NCBI GenBank assembly: GCA_964036155.1
Contig: OZ038422.1
Coordinates: 44,229,201-44,293,200, forward strand
Direction: 5' to 3'
Source of the DNA: Diploscapter coronatus
Taxonomy: Eukaryota; Nematoda; Chromadorea; Rhabditida; Rhabditidae
Length of the DNA stretch: 64,000 bases
Each line of letters starts with the position of its first letter. Position 1 is the stretch's first letter. Of the stretch, positions 41,160 through 54,391 are shown piece by piece. The position numbers and the translations under genes were made by a program. Below the pieces are notes generated by a model. The model had not been told where the DNA came from, made no database searches, and saw nothing but the letters and a program-made list of their open reading frames with translations.

Positions 41160-44100
41160 TGAAAGGACGATATTATTGCCTTTTAGCAATTTATTGCTGT
41201 TACTTTGTGTAAAACTGTTAGAGAATAGTATACTTAACGATAAAAAATAAGAATAATAGGATCAATGAGAATAAAAAGTATAAAAAATGGGGAACTTAGA
41301 ATTGATCAACAGCAAGTTCAGCTGCATTCGGTAGGCAGAAAGAGGAGGGACGACCAGACAGGAAAATGGTCAAAGCAGAGGAGGAAAACAAGGGAGGAGA
41401 CAAAACTGTGGTAGTAGAAGGCAATGTTATTATTGCAGATGCAGATTGGCGCGCGATTCTCGAAAGTGGAAACGTGAAGCTGAAGGAGGAGAGGGAAGAC
41501 GGGGAGGAGGGTGGCAAAACGAGGGATTACCGACAGATCGGACGATAGACAAGCAGATCGAGGCAGATAGAGAAGATCCGAAGGACTACCAGAGACTGAC
41601 TAGAGGATGGCAAGTAGAGGGAAGGGGGAAGGAAAAGAAAACAATGCATAATTGCATGAAAGAATGGGGGGAGGGGAATGCCAGACAACTACAAATGAAC
41701 ACAAGAACGACTGAATGGCTGACTGAATGGGGGAATTGATCAAAGAAGAAAGAGATTCAAGTCAAATTGAGAAATTGTTGCAAATGGAAACTACGAAGGA
41801 AAGAATGTTGTGTGTTGAAATTCCTATGTTGCAGCTAAAAAAGATTGAAATAACTGATCTTCATACGAGGTTTGTGATGTGATACGAATCTAAAATCTAG
41901 CGAAATTTTGAATCGAAGCATTTATGATGCATAAATTTATGAATACATTTGGATATTCAGAGATTCAAAATGTGACGTATAGATGAGTAACAGAATGATA
42001 TTCATTCGAAAACAAATCAAAGGACATCGATTTAGCAAAACGTATGATGGTGATGAAATGTCTTTGAAGCAGTGATTTTTCCAGAGGATATGACAGAATG
42101 CATCATCGCTTTCCCCCTTTCACTCCATCACAACACAATCAAGGTTCTGTCATCCTGCTATTCTGTACATAAACTGCACATGAGAGTATGGATAGTCGCT
42201 CTGTATAGATATCAAAATATTCACACTTGAAAGGAACAAAGTAGACTGGGAAAAGGGAAATCAGCATGAGCTGTGTTGGATTTATGCGAATGTTTGAACA
42301 TTTTCCCTACATTTTATGAGCCTCTAATGGTGAATAGCAGAGGTGCGAAAAGAGGTTGAAAGTGTGAAATTATGCTGGAAGGTGCTAATGGCAATGCGAT
42401 AATGGCAATATTGAGTGCGAGGAATGGATAGTAATCAGGGAAACGAGATGGGATGGAATTGCTATAGGAAAACAAGAAGGAAAAGTAGAGAGTAAGTTAG
42501 AAGATCGTACGAAAAAAACGGGGAAAAACTGCCAATGATAAGCATGGAACGCAGGCTGATGACGACTGCCTGACTGACTGGAGAGGGGATGATAACAATT
42601 GAGATTCGGAATGACATTCACATATGCAAGGTGTTAAACATTAAGCATTCAGAATTGAGACATTCGGCAGGCAGGTTGGAACGAAGAAAGGTGGAAAGGT
42701 GAAAAGATGAATTGTGAGTGTGAAGAGGTGAAACAATAACAATAACACTAAACTGCAGCAAGACAGAAGAGGAGAATATGCAAACAGAAGAGTAGGTGGA
42801 ATGAAACGGAAATCGGATGCATAGATAAAGATGTAATGAAAATGACGACATAATGAAGTACGAAATATGTATTTTCCTTCGATGATTCAAAAAATCGAGA
42901 AAGTTGACAGTTTATTCTTTAAAAACTTCATTTAACATTTCTGGATCAAATTTGATCATTAGCGAAAATCAGTTTCACATTTTGTGTATGAAGCGAAGAT
43001 CACTCAAAATCAAAACAACTTATGTTTAAGCCTAAGCAAATTTTCTGCCAGAATGAGATTAATGGGCATTTAAAAAATTATCTCGAAAAGTACGTCTTGC
43101 GTTAGCGTTATTTAATAACGCGTTATCTTTGTACATCCCTGGTCCGCAACAAGCTTTTAGGAAAGAGTGTTTAGCTTAAGGAGGGTACGTACGGAGACTC
43201 TGAATTAAGCCCTGCCTAAGATCTGCTTCTGTTCCCCTACAAAATTACGAACACCCTTTTTATCACTGACTAAAGCTACCAAAAACTGGAGATAACATAT
43301 GGAATACAAATGATTGATAAGAGGATTAAGCTGAAGGCGAAGTGCGAAGAATCGAGATAATCGCGTATTTGCAAGCCAAATCTGGAATGCAAAGAGTGGT
43401 GAAATTTTGGAGTGGCGACACAGAAATTGGACAAGAAGAAGGGAAGAAGGAGAGAAGGAGAGGGAGAAGTGAGATAGTCAGAGTCAGATAGGGAGATTGG
43501 AGATCGAAACTGAACTGAACAGATACAGATACAGAAACAGAAACAGGGACACGTAAAGAGGCTGACAGGGACATGGGGCAGGGGTATCGATTTCTGAGAA
43601 CTGAGAATAGCCGAAAATGGAATGAGAAGGAGAGAAGAAGAAGGGGATAAGATCGCTGCTAGATGACTGCAGACAGGGACTGGAAGGTTGGGTCCTGAGG
43701 ACAAGCCAGAAAGTCAGATGGACGAATGGACGAACACAGGGCAGATGACAAAGGACGGGAACACCGGGGTAGGCCTTGCAGCCCAGTTCTGTCAGAATTC
43801 ACCGGCCCTCTTGATTTTCAAGATTTTATCTCAGTTAGCGCATTTAGCTGAACACATATTGGAAAAAAATTAAAACATGACCATATAGGTTGAAAACGGG
43901 TTAGTTTGATGGAAGTTCAAATACCAGGAATAGAGAATTTTCCTTATTGGTCTCAACGAAGACACTCCAGGTCTAATAAATAATCCCGAGGAAGAATTCG
44001 ATCGAGAACGTGTAATCCATCAAATTTTAACGAATCACACTTTCATTCGTTGCAAAATTACAAATCAGGAGAATACAAAACTGAATGGAATACTTTTGGA

Positions 44101-46692
44101 AAGAAAATGATAGAAAATTCGGTGTTTGCAGGGAGGAAGGCTAGGTAATGGATGGATGGATGCCATTTGACTAATCTACCCCAAAAATGTCACTACTTTT
44201 ACGTCTAATGGCTAACTGTCCGCATTTTTGTAGTAAAGAAGGAATGCCAGAAAGGAAGGGAAACTAAAAAATGACTATACGGAGAATGAAAAATAGAATA
44301 TGGAAAAGAGGAAGAAGAAGAAGGCAAAATATAGGAAATGTCGTGCAGAGGCAGAAAAAATAAATGCAAAAAGTAGAAGGAAAGAGAATGGCTTGGCTTA
44401 ACCTTCCCCCTCTCACTGTATGCAAATAACGTTTACTTAGGAAGGAACAGAGATTGGAGGATTGGTGAGACGAAAAAGATGCAAAGTAAAGAAAGATGAG
44501 ATGTGAAAATATTGCGATGCCACCGTCTCGACGAGGCTAATGCTATCACAGGTAGCGCGACCATATTGGGCTGGAAATCAATGCTCTTTTCATCGAATTC
44601 ACAGACGTATGTGAATGACAAAAACACTTGTGAGCATTAGAAGTGAAAAGAGATTCGAATTTCGGAAGAATTATCTAATTGGATAATATTTTTCTTTTGA
44701 ATTAGTTCTACAGAAATACCAGAAAAAGCGTAATAGGCAGATGTTCATATGCTTGTATTATAGGAACTTTTCTATCTAATGTAATATGCGAAAATTAGTT
44801 CTAAGCATGAAGGTAAGACAAGATTCGTGTCAGTTATTTTGTTTTGCTCTAAAACTTATAATGCAGGCAAAAATGAAAATAAAGTTTTATCGCAGAAAAA
44901 TTCAGTTCTCATAGGCCAGTGATCTTCAACAATGATTCTTCCACTTAGGTTAGATGAATTGTACGAATGTATATGCGCGCACAAATATGGATGATTGTAA
45001 TGTAAAGCCTGAACTTTCCATTTTCAATCCAACATAACCTTGCTTAACCCACCTCCCATTGCCCGACGTAATCTGTAAATCTGCATGAAAAGCTTCAATT
45101 ATACGCTCGGGGGCATGAGACGAGAGGACAGAAACAGACAAGTAAGGCAAACAGCAGACAGAAAAAAGCCGAGGTAAGGCATTGGACCAAGGATGGAGGC
45201 GTGAAGAAAGGAAGGCAGGAATCAGGCAAGAAATACGCAAAAACGCTACCCAAATCGGGGCTAATCAATGGTGTAAGGCAAATTGAATGGTAGGATAAAT
45301 GGATGAAGGAATGAATGGGGAAGGGAAGAGGAAGGATCGATGAGTCGGGGAACGTGGCAGGCAAATGCAAGAAGGCAAAGAGGATAGAGTTTGGAATCTC
45401 AAAGATTAGGAAGGATAAGTCGGTGTTGGCCCATTATCGTGAGTAGGAGGAAATTCGAATGTTGATAGAGATCAGCTTTAGATTTGTAGCAAATTTTACA
45501 ACTTTTTCCGCTGATATAGTGACGGCCAAAAGCTTGTAACAATCACGAGTACGAATTCAGTTTGCTACAGTCTCAAATTGTGAACCAATTTAGTTTAAAT
45601 TCCTGTACACATATTCGGTTCACTCAGCAGTAAAACTCCTTCCAGATGTGTTAGGAAATTTGGTTCAATATTTGAGTGGGTAGTGGGCCTAATTAATAAT
45701 CGTGACTATTCTAAACTTTTGACCGCCACTGTAATTTCATAAAGAACTTTATTGATCAAAATGCTACCTATGATATTGCAAATTTATGAGAGTATGATGA
45801 AATATCGTGAAAATAAAAAAAAAACTTATCCTGCCATAAATAATTAAGAAATGAAAATTCGGAAAAAAAAACTGAAAGAAAATCAATTTCTTTAAAAATG
45901 TCGGATCGTAGGAATGCAAAAAGAAAAGTCGGTTCTATGCATATTTCTGCTGCTGCTGCAGCCAGTGGTCGGAACGGGAGCTTCTCTTCTGCTCTGCAGT
46001 CTCACAGACCAGGCCAAAGGGACTTTCCCTTTGCATATGATGTTTGCATTCGGATATTAGGTACCACGAACGGCAAACAAAAGAAGCGACGTAAAACGAA
46101 GGAATGAAGGGAAATGAGAACGGGAAAGAAATGGTCCATTTGCATAGCGATAGAGACTCTAACAGTCAGTGATGAGGCTGAGCATATCAACGAAATTGAG
46201 TAAGAAAGAGCAATAATGAAAATTGAAAGACGATGAGAACGAATTTGGTCTGTGATAATAGTTTTGCGCAAACATTTTCCGTGCAGTACTACTACTAAAA
46301 TAATAATGAAACTCGCAGCAAGTTATGCAGATCATCGTGCAACCATTCTGCGTTGATTAGAGAACGAAACACTGTCAAAATATTCGATTCTATATTACAT
46401 TCTAGTACCTTTCTGTAATTATGAAGCCCTTCTACGGTAGAATAGTAAATCGTCACTGGAAGAAAGTATGAAACGATTTTGCAACTTTTAGTCGCGCTAT
46501 TTTCAACGACATCAATCGTTTATTATAGAGATCTTTGCAATATTAAACTTTCGTAACGATAAATTACTAAATCTAGCATTCATTTGTCGCTGAAAGACTT
46601 CTGAAAAATAATCAGTTTTGTACACTTTTAGCTCCAAATGAATGGCTTTACATTAAGAAATCCTTAAAGATTCGATATGTTATGCTTTTCAA

Positions 46693-47223
46693 TCAAGATT
46701 TTGACCATCTCTTCTTTTTGATCTGTTTGCTAATCTGACTGATGTCTATCTGGATCGGCTCTTGTATCTCATCTTCAGAGGAATATTCCTCTATGCTGTT
46801 CCCAGGTGAAGGAGCTCCTGAGCTTATGCTTTCAGGCTTCTTTCTAAAGATCAATTTTAATAAGCTGTCAGTAAGATATCCCTGGACAATAATTTTGAGT
46901 TGATGTTTAGAAATGCCAGAATATCAAAATTAGCATTCGAATTATGAGTTGAAAATTTTCGACTGTTTCAATTCACTTAGTCGGACTCCTAATTGATAAT
47001 CATGGGAAGCTGTTTTTGCATGATATACTATGGATTTTTTTTCTAACTTTCAAAAACTTGAATGCTTACTTTTCGATATTCTGAGATTGCTGCTGCTTGT
47101 GATTATGATTTCGATCCAGGCATTTCCCACATTTTTCATCCTGAAATTCAAATTCCATCATGGTAAAATTACATTACGGGTTACCTTTCTACATTTCAGT
47201 ACTTTGCTGCATTTGGTGCCCAT
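46693..47223 (-). CDS. small Lys/Ser-rich orphan protein with N-terminal cysteines
   Basis: Three short exons: 47223-47185, 47140-47070, 46843-46693 (TGA), 86 residues. The intron after exon 1 is 44 nt, and phases agree (0, then 2 bases plus 1). The start is the first ATG after an in-frame TAA; a TTTCAG acceptor at 47264 gives a 40-nt 5' leader and may be a trans-splice or UTR acceptor. The N-terminus has MGTKCSKVLKCRKDEKCGKC, with four cysteines ending in a CxxC pair, followed by LDRNHNH, which could bind metal. The middle is Ser/Pro/Glu-rich (NSIEEYSSEDEIQ) and the end is basic (KQIKKKRWSKS). There is no signal peptide; a nuclear or cytoplasmic location is inferred from the basic end. I recognise no family. 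AATAAA on minus is at 46519-46524. It is isolated in a gene-poor stretch. Confidence 0.6.
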
Positions 47224-47263
47224 TTAACATGAATGAATATTCAGAGAAATTAGTGTCCGCCGC

Positions 47264-50200
47264 CTGAAACACATTTGTTTGTTCAAATCTCCGGAAATAT
47301 TAGAGAAAGTGCAAAGAGTCTTCGGTCAATTTTCTCAAGTCGGCGATTCTTTGCGCTTCTGAAAAGAAGCAGAACATCGAATGACTCTTTCCTCTGACTG
47401 ACTATGAATAGAGAAGAAACATTCAATCTGTATCTCTAGCAATTCTCCACAAATTGAATCAAGTGTTTCTTGTTTCGAAACATTTTGTCTTCAATCTCCT
47501 ACCTTCCAACGATATTTCAATCTTCTTCAGATTCTCAATCCGCTTTGGTTAAGCTCGTTCGATTTGAATGGCCGTTTGAAATCGACTTGTATGGAAATAG
47601 AGAACTGTCGGCCGGATGTAAAGATTGTGAAGACGTCCTGAAATGCTTCATTTTCATTTTCATTTGAATTCGAATTAGGAATAAGAAAAAGATGATGAAA
47701 CGACTTGTGAATAATCAAAACAAAGTCAACGCAAGCATTGCGGTAAAATTATTCGGATGGCTACAAGATATTAATTTCTCTACTGGCAATGCATTAGAAA
47801 AATGAAAGTAGGCTTTCTGTCAAAAGAAAAAAGTGAAAATCAGCTGAAGGATGAGAAATCGAAAGTGAATGAAGGCAGGGCGCAAGGGCAAGCCTGGGCA
47901 CGGAAAGGACGCTAATGCATTTAGCGGCTGAAGCCAATCAAAATAGAGATTCAAGAAGAAGAAAGACAAATATCGAGGAGGAAAAACCAAAGACAGTTTA
48001 GATTCAAGTTAGAAAGTGAATTCGACAGAAGTTTAGAAAAATTTGAATTTTTCAAACCGTCATAGCTCATCATCTAATGAGCGTGATCACTTCAAACAAA
48101 GACTAAACCCACTCTGTACACTCGAAAGAACATTATAAAACGCTTTCTGAAATTATTTAAGTTGGGTAATGGATAGTTCTGGCATTTGGGAGGTGTCCTT
48201 CAATTTGAGAGAATACAGTAAATTTATCAACATGATAAATTGAAATTCAGTATCATTTTAAAAGATAAATCATCGAATAAGCTAATTTGAAACCAAATAC
48301 GAGGAATGTTGTAGAATTAGAACGATGTTAGGTCTTCCCAAGCCTGAAAATAGCTCATTGGTAATTCTGTGCTAAACACCGATTTGAAATGAGCCAGAAA
48401 TGGTAATGAGCCTTGCGAAGCTCCAGCACAGCTTCAGATTACCACAGCTGTCCCCTGCCTCTGGCCATTTCAGCTCTCAAGGGCATATTTAGGAGGAACC
48501 AGCCGAAATGAGCCAGAAGCTGCTAAATAATCCACGAAATCTCGAAGTTGAAATCATTTGGGAAAGTCAAGAATCTGTTGCAGAAATGTAATGATTTTCA
48601 AAAAAAAAAAGCACTAGTTTCTGGAATTACATCAAATTCAGCAATTAATATTTGACAATGACACTAGATGACACAAAATTTTGAAAATGCCTAACTAGGT
48701 GATTTCAAAAATACAAAATGTAAGGATCGCTAGAATTACTTCTGTTGAAAACCTAATGCAGAAATATTTAGTATACCAAAAAGGAAACACATTGCAAAAT
48801 AAACGCAGGTAAAACGGCACGCTATTTTATGCTAAAATTGAGCCCGAGAGAATGAGTGAACCTATTTCGAGCTGAACGCTTCGTGAATATTTTACAATTT
48901 CGTCTGCAATCTGAAACCTATGTTATTTAGAAGAAGGCATCACATAATTGGTAATCTGATTTGACAGAAATCGGCTAATGAATGGCTCAGAAAGTGGCAT
49001 TCCAGTAATTGGTTAATGGATTTTGGAGAATCACACGAAAAATAGCTGCAGGGCAGAAATGATGAAAAGAAATTGCAGGGGAAGTACAAAGTAAACAAAA
49101 ATTAGTCGTGAAAATTTGCGATTCGATTATTTATTTCGATGAACAGAGTGAATGCAAAACGAGTAGAACTGCAGTAAAGCATAAAATTGGAGAGGAAATA
49201 TTAGTAAAAGTCCCTAGAGGTCAAATTTACATTGTTCCATCTCATATCTAGTAGTGGGAGGGGGGAAACTTCAATACACGACTATGAAAATGACGTAGAT
49301 AGAATAAAGCAACACCTAAAATATAGGCAGCTTGTATATTCCGTTACTTAAAATTTCGGGGTCATAAGTGAGATATAGTAGGAAAAATAACTCTACTACC
49401 ATCTTCCATACATGAATCGAAGAACCCAAATTGTCGCAATAAGAGTGAATGAGAAGTGCAAGGTATAATTTGTCATCGAAAAGAAAAAAATCGATAAAAA
49501 ACTAGTGATTCAAGTTGGAAGATGTTGAAAATCATAATTGTTCTGTTGAACGGCCGATTTGACTCGAAAAAGACACGCAGCCACTCAAATCCATGCGAAA
49601 ATCCTCTAAAACTGAGGGTTTTCTGTCGTTTCTCCCATTTTGCGCTTCTTTTCTTACTCTGCATTCAGTATTTTTCTTTCAATCCCTCTTTCACTCGCGC
49701 AGTTCTCTCTCAATTTCTCACATTTCGAATGGTTTCCCTTTGAAACATGAACACGACAAGTCTATGAAACTGAACTGAAATAAACCGAGTGTTTCAACAA
49801 TAGGAAAAACGAATTTTACAGCTTCATTATAGCACTTATGAATAGGGATTGCCGAAATAGAGCTTGAAATTGCTCAAAAATGTCGATAAAAATTGTAAAT
49901 AGAGCGGGAAAATGGAGGAAGAGGGAATTTGTAGGTGAGAAAATGATCGAAATGCGAGATGCGTCAAAATGATAGCCGTGAGGATGCAGATGCAAATGGA
50001 AGAGGGAAGGAAACTAAACGGGAGATTGAGGAAACGCGCGAGGCGTTATTGGCAGTGGGGAGAGCAAATAGGAAAAAAAGACGGACTGTTGGAAGATGTT
50101 GTGAATTGTCAGATTTGGAGGTCCGAATTGATAGAATGTGGATAAATAAATATGTGTATCAGAAAGCTGAAATAATACAATCGCCAGATTCTAAACTACG

Positions 50201-50703
50201 GCACGCTTTCTATTAAAATACTACATATTTTTTCTACGACATTATTGGTCTTTCATTATTTTTTATTTTTAGTTTTTTTTTTTTTTTTTACAAATTTGGT
50301 CAAAATTTCACGCAATATATTTGGAAACCGTATGATATAATTAACGAGCATAGACAAAATAGAGTAGGGGGTGGCAGATTTTCTCTCAATTCTATGCGCA
50401 AACCTTTGAAATTAGAAGAAAAACATTTTGTTTTTTTTTGAAAATTATCAAATTTTATTGAAGATATTCGTTCTTGTCGAATGAAATAACCAAACTTTAA
50501 CCATAATTACAGCCTTTAAATGCCAATACATTGTGGACTGAGTATAGTTGGCTGTATCTATGTAATTACGGCTTATCTGACTTCACGCAAATATTCTAAT
50601 GTTGAAAACTAGCTGAGCTATCATTCGTTCAAAGATAGACTATTTTGTGAAACTATTATCATCGATTGAATACTTAACTTGAATTTGGCTATTTATTTTA
50701 ATC
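47264..50703. other. intergenic 3.4 kb with dispersed repeat
   Basis: No supported exon. Copy 2 of the dispersed repeat is at 48051-48202. ORF 49959-50216 (plus) is discussed under rejected items. A T homopolymer of about 18 bases sits near 50273-50290. Confidence 0.5.
48051..48202 (+). repeat. dispersed repeat, copy 2
   Basis: Matches 2371-2523 in the same orientation: TTCAAACC, TCATC.AATGAGCG, ATCACTTCAAA, GAACATTATAAAA, TTAAGTTGGGTAATGG and a terminal block ending GTCCTTC. Divergence is substantial. Confidence 0.7.
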
Positions 50704-52095
50704 ATGATTCTACGATTTTATACTAGGAATCTCAAACATCCTTCTCTCTGTTTAATCTTTATAACTTTATTTAGTATGCAGGTAAAAATTAGGCTTTCAT
50801 CGATTTGTCAAATGAAATTTTAGTTGAGCACAGAAGGATTCGAAATAGATAAAGTAACAATTTCATAAATAATCTATTAATAAGCTTCTAAAAGTTTTAG
50901 AATGATCTGGAGAAGTGGTGCAAAGTTATCGATAAATGTGCCAAGTTATTGCACTGCGATGTGGCAGGGAAGCAGTGCATTTGCAATACATTCCCTACAG
51001 ATCAGGACTTTGAAATGAGAGTTCAGAATAAAGTGAGATAAAAACTATAAGTAGTTCTTTGATTTTAAAGTCTAAAAGAGTTGATTCTGCTCGATACCTC
51101 GGTTCAAGAGTTTATCATGGTTCTGAGATATAAAATATTAATATTAGCAACTTTACAGAATCTTTTAAATAAAATTTTAACGTAAAATGCTTAATCAAAT
51201 TTGTAGATCTTGAAATTTACGAATGCACTTATAATTTTCAGGCGTACACTTTTGAAGAACCAGTTCATTGTCATGGACTTATCAATAACATCGATACTTA
51301 CAGTTTGGTCTTATTTTGACATTTTATTCATTTTTATACATTTAAGCTGCGAATGGGATGCACGTTTGCAAGCGAACTTCGGACATTGACTATTACAAGG
51401 AGTGCGACATGCGACTCGGCTACAATTTGACGCCCTATTTCGATGAGCTCATACCGATATACAAAATGGTTGGTTTGTCAATACAGTAGAAAACTTTATT
51501 AGGAATAAAACCTTCACATTACGGAAAGTGATAAAATGCGTAGAAGATTCGCACATAATAGTCTTACCTGAAAATTCTTTATAGTTTTAGCCTAACTAAT
51601 GGTAGGAGTTGATGGGAGTGGTTTAACGTCTGACGCCCAGTAGTTTCAACCAATTTTGGGATAATAGTTATCCCCACTCACTCCTACTATATCTGTTCTT
51701 TCATATATTTTCTCTTCTTTTCTATTCTTTCCCGTTTTCTTACCATTTACTCTTTTTCTATTTTAGGCGTTGTCTATCCATGACCAATCTTATCATGTAA
51801 AGCCAAAATTAGTTAGAACTTTAGAATTTGGCTCAATTTTCATAACGACTATATTATATAGATATAACGTTGTCAGAAAAGCCAAAATTATACATTTCAG
51901 CAAGTTGTCATCGAGGGCGCGGAATTCTTCGAAATCTATATCAACTGGTTGATAAAAATGCAAGTTTGAATAATTTCGAGGCTTCGTCTTTTCATTGATG
52001 AAAACTATTTAAGACAGAAAACGACATTTTCTAATGTTAGACGATCCATTGAGTGGATTTTGGACAGCATCGGCAAGAAATTAGATATGGTGTAA
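50704..52095 (+). CDS. secreted cysteine-rich protein of unknown family
   Basis: Six exons: 50704-50781, 50901-51032, 51242-51302, 51347-51468, 51901-51963, 52018-52095 (TAA), 177 residues. Intron phases are 0, 0, 1, 0, 0 and all match. The N-terminus has a polar stretch and then a hydrophobic core (LCLIFITLFSMQ), consistent with a signal peptide or anchor. Eight cysteines follow: WCKVIDKC, LLHCD, KQCIC, VHCHG, HVCKR and KECDM. The C-terminal third has no cysteine and looks helical (FDELIPIYKM, FFEIYINWLIKMQ, RRSIEWILDSIGKKLDMV). I do not recognise the family; the even cysteine count suggests an extracellular disulfide fold. The last intron is 54 nt; the fourth is 432 nt and holds an imperfect inverted repeat. 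AATAAA lies near 52163, about 70 nt past the stop. It is close to two chemoreceptor genes on the other strand. Confidence 0.7.
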
Positions 52096-52983
52096 ATGTC
52101 TTTCATTTTAAATATTCCGGTTTTAATGGAAACGTATACGAATAGCAAACAGTTTTATGTTATAATAAACTGTTTAATATGATTGATGATAATATTTATT
52201 TTCGTACCATAAATTGCACGTATTGCCACCAGACGTTAGGAAGACTTGTTTAATTCTAAATATAATATGACAAAATCAAATGAAATATCAAATTCTCATG
52301 ACAATTATCGGACGCATAATAGTCTGCTTTAATGACTAAATCTCCCGCATAGAGTTTTATATCATGAGCTAAAATTAATTATCTCATTTCTTCGAGATTA
52401 TTATTCACAATGTTGAACGAAATCTGTGTACGTTTGATCACAAGAAGTATTGTAGTATTTTCCCAAAACCAACTCTAAGTTTCGCTGGAAAGAGCAAGTC
52501 TAGACTTCTGACGCTTATTAAAACCAAATAATGAGGCTAATTATCAAATTGCTAGTAAACTCTTTTAATAAAAAAATAAAATTTGAGTACATTAGAATCT
52601 CCCAATTAACTGTTAATAATGATAAGCTATTCACGTCTTGATAATATCAACTGATATTAGATACAGTATTTTTCATCAGCCATTCTCTACTAAAATACAT
52701 CTTCTGATGCTTACTTCGACTTGAAATAGTTATTTGCAGATGAAGTCGATTTTATCTTTGTAGGTTATTTATTTCGACTTTGTAGCTATAAAATGTCTAT
52801 TTATAAAAATTGCATATGCACAAAATAAGGTAGATTTTGAGCAAACTATCATCGAATCTAGTTTGGCTTCATCAAGTAGTCATAATTATGAGAGGCCGTT
52901 CTGGGTGAATAGATTTCGACATGCCCTAAATTGTAAAATGTATGCATGATAAGCATTATTCGAAAAAGCTACAAATGACAATT

Positions 52984-54391
52984 TCATACAAAAGTACGTG
53001 ACACAGGAAAGGCATCCTGAATGATTACAATGTTGGACTTGATCTTGTTGAGGTTGAGTCGGAACAAGTCCTTCATGGCTCGTTTGTATGGAGCAATCAC
53101 ATGAATATGAAGAAGACAAATCAGAATTGCGGTTGATTGAGAAGGCAAAATGGCCCACAGTGACAAGAGTGGTCTGAAATGAGGTTCAATGAAGAAATAA
53201 ATGATCGACGAATATCTTTTTTGCCATAGTTCGATACGCTACACCCTATCTTCATGAATATAGATTTTGTTTTGCTAGATTTAGTGTAAGACCTTGAAAT
53301 ATCCACTTAACATTACACGCATTAATGAATCTTGTGATATTTGTTAATGTTTCCATACTCATTTGCATCATCCTTTTGATGTCATAATCTGGGATGAACT
53401 TTAACACTCATTAAACACTATATTGATGATTATGTGAAATAAAAAATCAATGACTTACATTTTACTCAAGTCATAGACTTTCATGAGCATGATAGTGGTC
53501 ATAACACTGAATGGTGTTACGATAGAAAATGAGAATAACACGAAGTACCCGCCATAAATTATCGTCACTCCATTGTATGCAACATAATAGGATCTTGATA
53601 AATGTAGCTTTCGTCGTTTCAGACTATAAATTGCTCTGAAAAGCTTGTATCAAGACTCGTTTATCATTGTCTGACTATCTGACTATTACTTAATAATCAT
53701 GTAGGCTATGACCATCATAGATGCCAGTGATGAAGCACAAAACGCACCTATCACGTAATAGACTGCAGGATATCGTAAGGGAACGAAATAAACTGCGTAA
53801 TAGTCTGCAAGTGTGATATAAAATAGATGGGTCAGGTTTGAAGAATTCGAAATTAGAATCTTGATTCAAAACTATTCACGATTCCAATTCCGAAACTTCT
53901 TCATCCTATCCTAGCCTATTGGTTCTCTGAGCGATGGAGCACATTCCACAATCGCGGCGATGACGTCTTCATTCTTTACATCGTGAGAATTTCGAATTAG
54001 AACGAACGCGACGGTAATTAGAAGGAAGCAGAGTGCACAGAAGGAGAGGTAACGCAGAAGGCTCCAGTAACTATCCCAGTTCTCGGGATACACGATTCGG
54101 AGAAAGTTGTAGAATATCGACAGGGCTGCAATCATCACGAACACACCCGCGATTTCCACACTGATCACTGCCATTGTGGCTGTCACATAGTCATTGATTC
54201 TAAGCAGACCGAGGGTAAAGAATACCTAACTTTCCTCTATCAAGTAAACTATAAAGTCGGAAAAACAAACCGTGTAAGGGAAGAAGACAAATGGCTGAAA
54301 AAGGACTCCATGATGCGTGACTAACATCGACAACGTGATGATTTGAGCCAACAGAATATTACGGTATGTTGAGAATACGCTCTTGCTGTTT
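52984..54391 (-). CDS. nematode chemoreceptor, Srh-like 7TM GPCR (N-terminus not found)
   Basis: Minus-strand exons: 54391-54271, 54225-53916, 53804-53690, 53635-53459, 53173-52984 (TGA), about 304 residues. The opening exon holds NSKSVFSTYRNILLAQ then a helix ending VLFQPFVFFPYT, like the Srh TM2-TM3 consensus with its proline in P.vlFP. Further helices are IAGVFVMIAALSIFYNFLRI, YLSFCALCFLLITVAFVLIR, YYVIGAFCASSLASMMVIAY and LLSLWAILPSQSTAILICLL. The extracellular loop carries ECAPSLREP. The C-terminal tail is short. Srh receptors sit in chemosensory cilia; ligands are unknown. Joining the second exon to the third in phase needs a GC donor after 53916 (ATAG then GCTAGG) or a GT donor 23 nt earlier that drops the ECAP loop. 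TM1 and the start were not located upstream. Minus AATAAA is near 52768-52773. Confidence 0.72.

Larger units (their letters stand above)
38516..46518. other. intergenic 8 kb, purine-rich plus strand
   Basis: I could not assemble a gene. Long GA/GGA-rich plus-strand tracts (39050-39240, 41360-41660, 42640-42800, 43430-43700, 45100-45330) produce stop-poor pyrimidine ORFs on minus, which are rejected. A perfect 11-bp inverted repeat lies at 41108-41159. The Ig receptor promoter should be at the left edge. Confidence 0.5.

Noticed and set aside
45898..46107. 69-codon ATG-started plus ORF, basic and Ala/Ser-rich
   Set aside because: Could be a small gene, but length and composition are within what chance gives in this window.
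49959..50216. 85-codon plus ORF, charged
   Set aside because: Purine-rich region produces Glu/Arg/Lys ORFs readily; no supporting signals.
51599..51690. Imperfect inverted repeat in an intron of the secreted orphan gene
   Set aside because: Arms align only partly with gaps; too weak to call an element.
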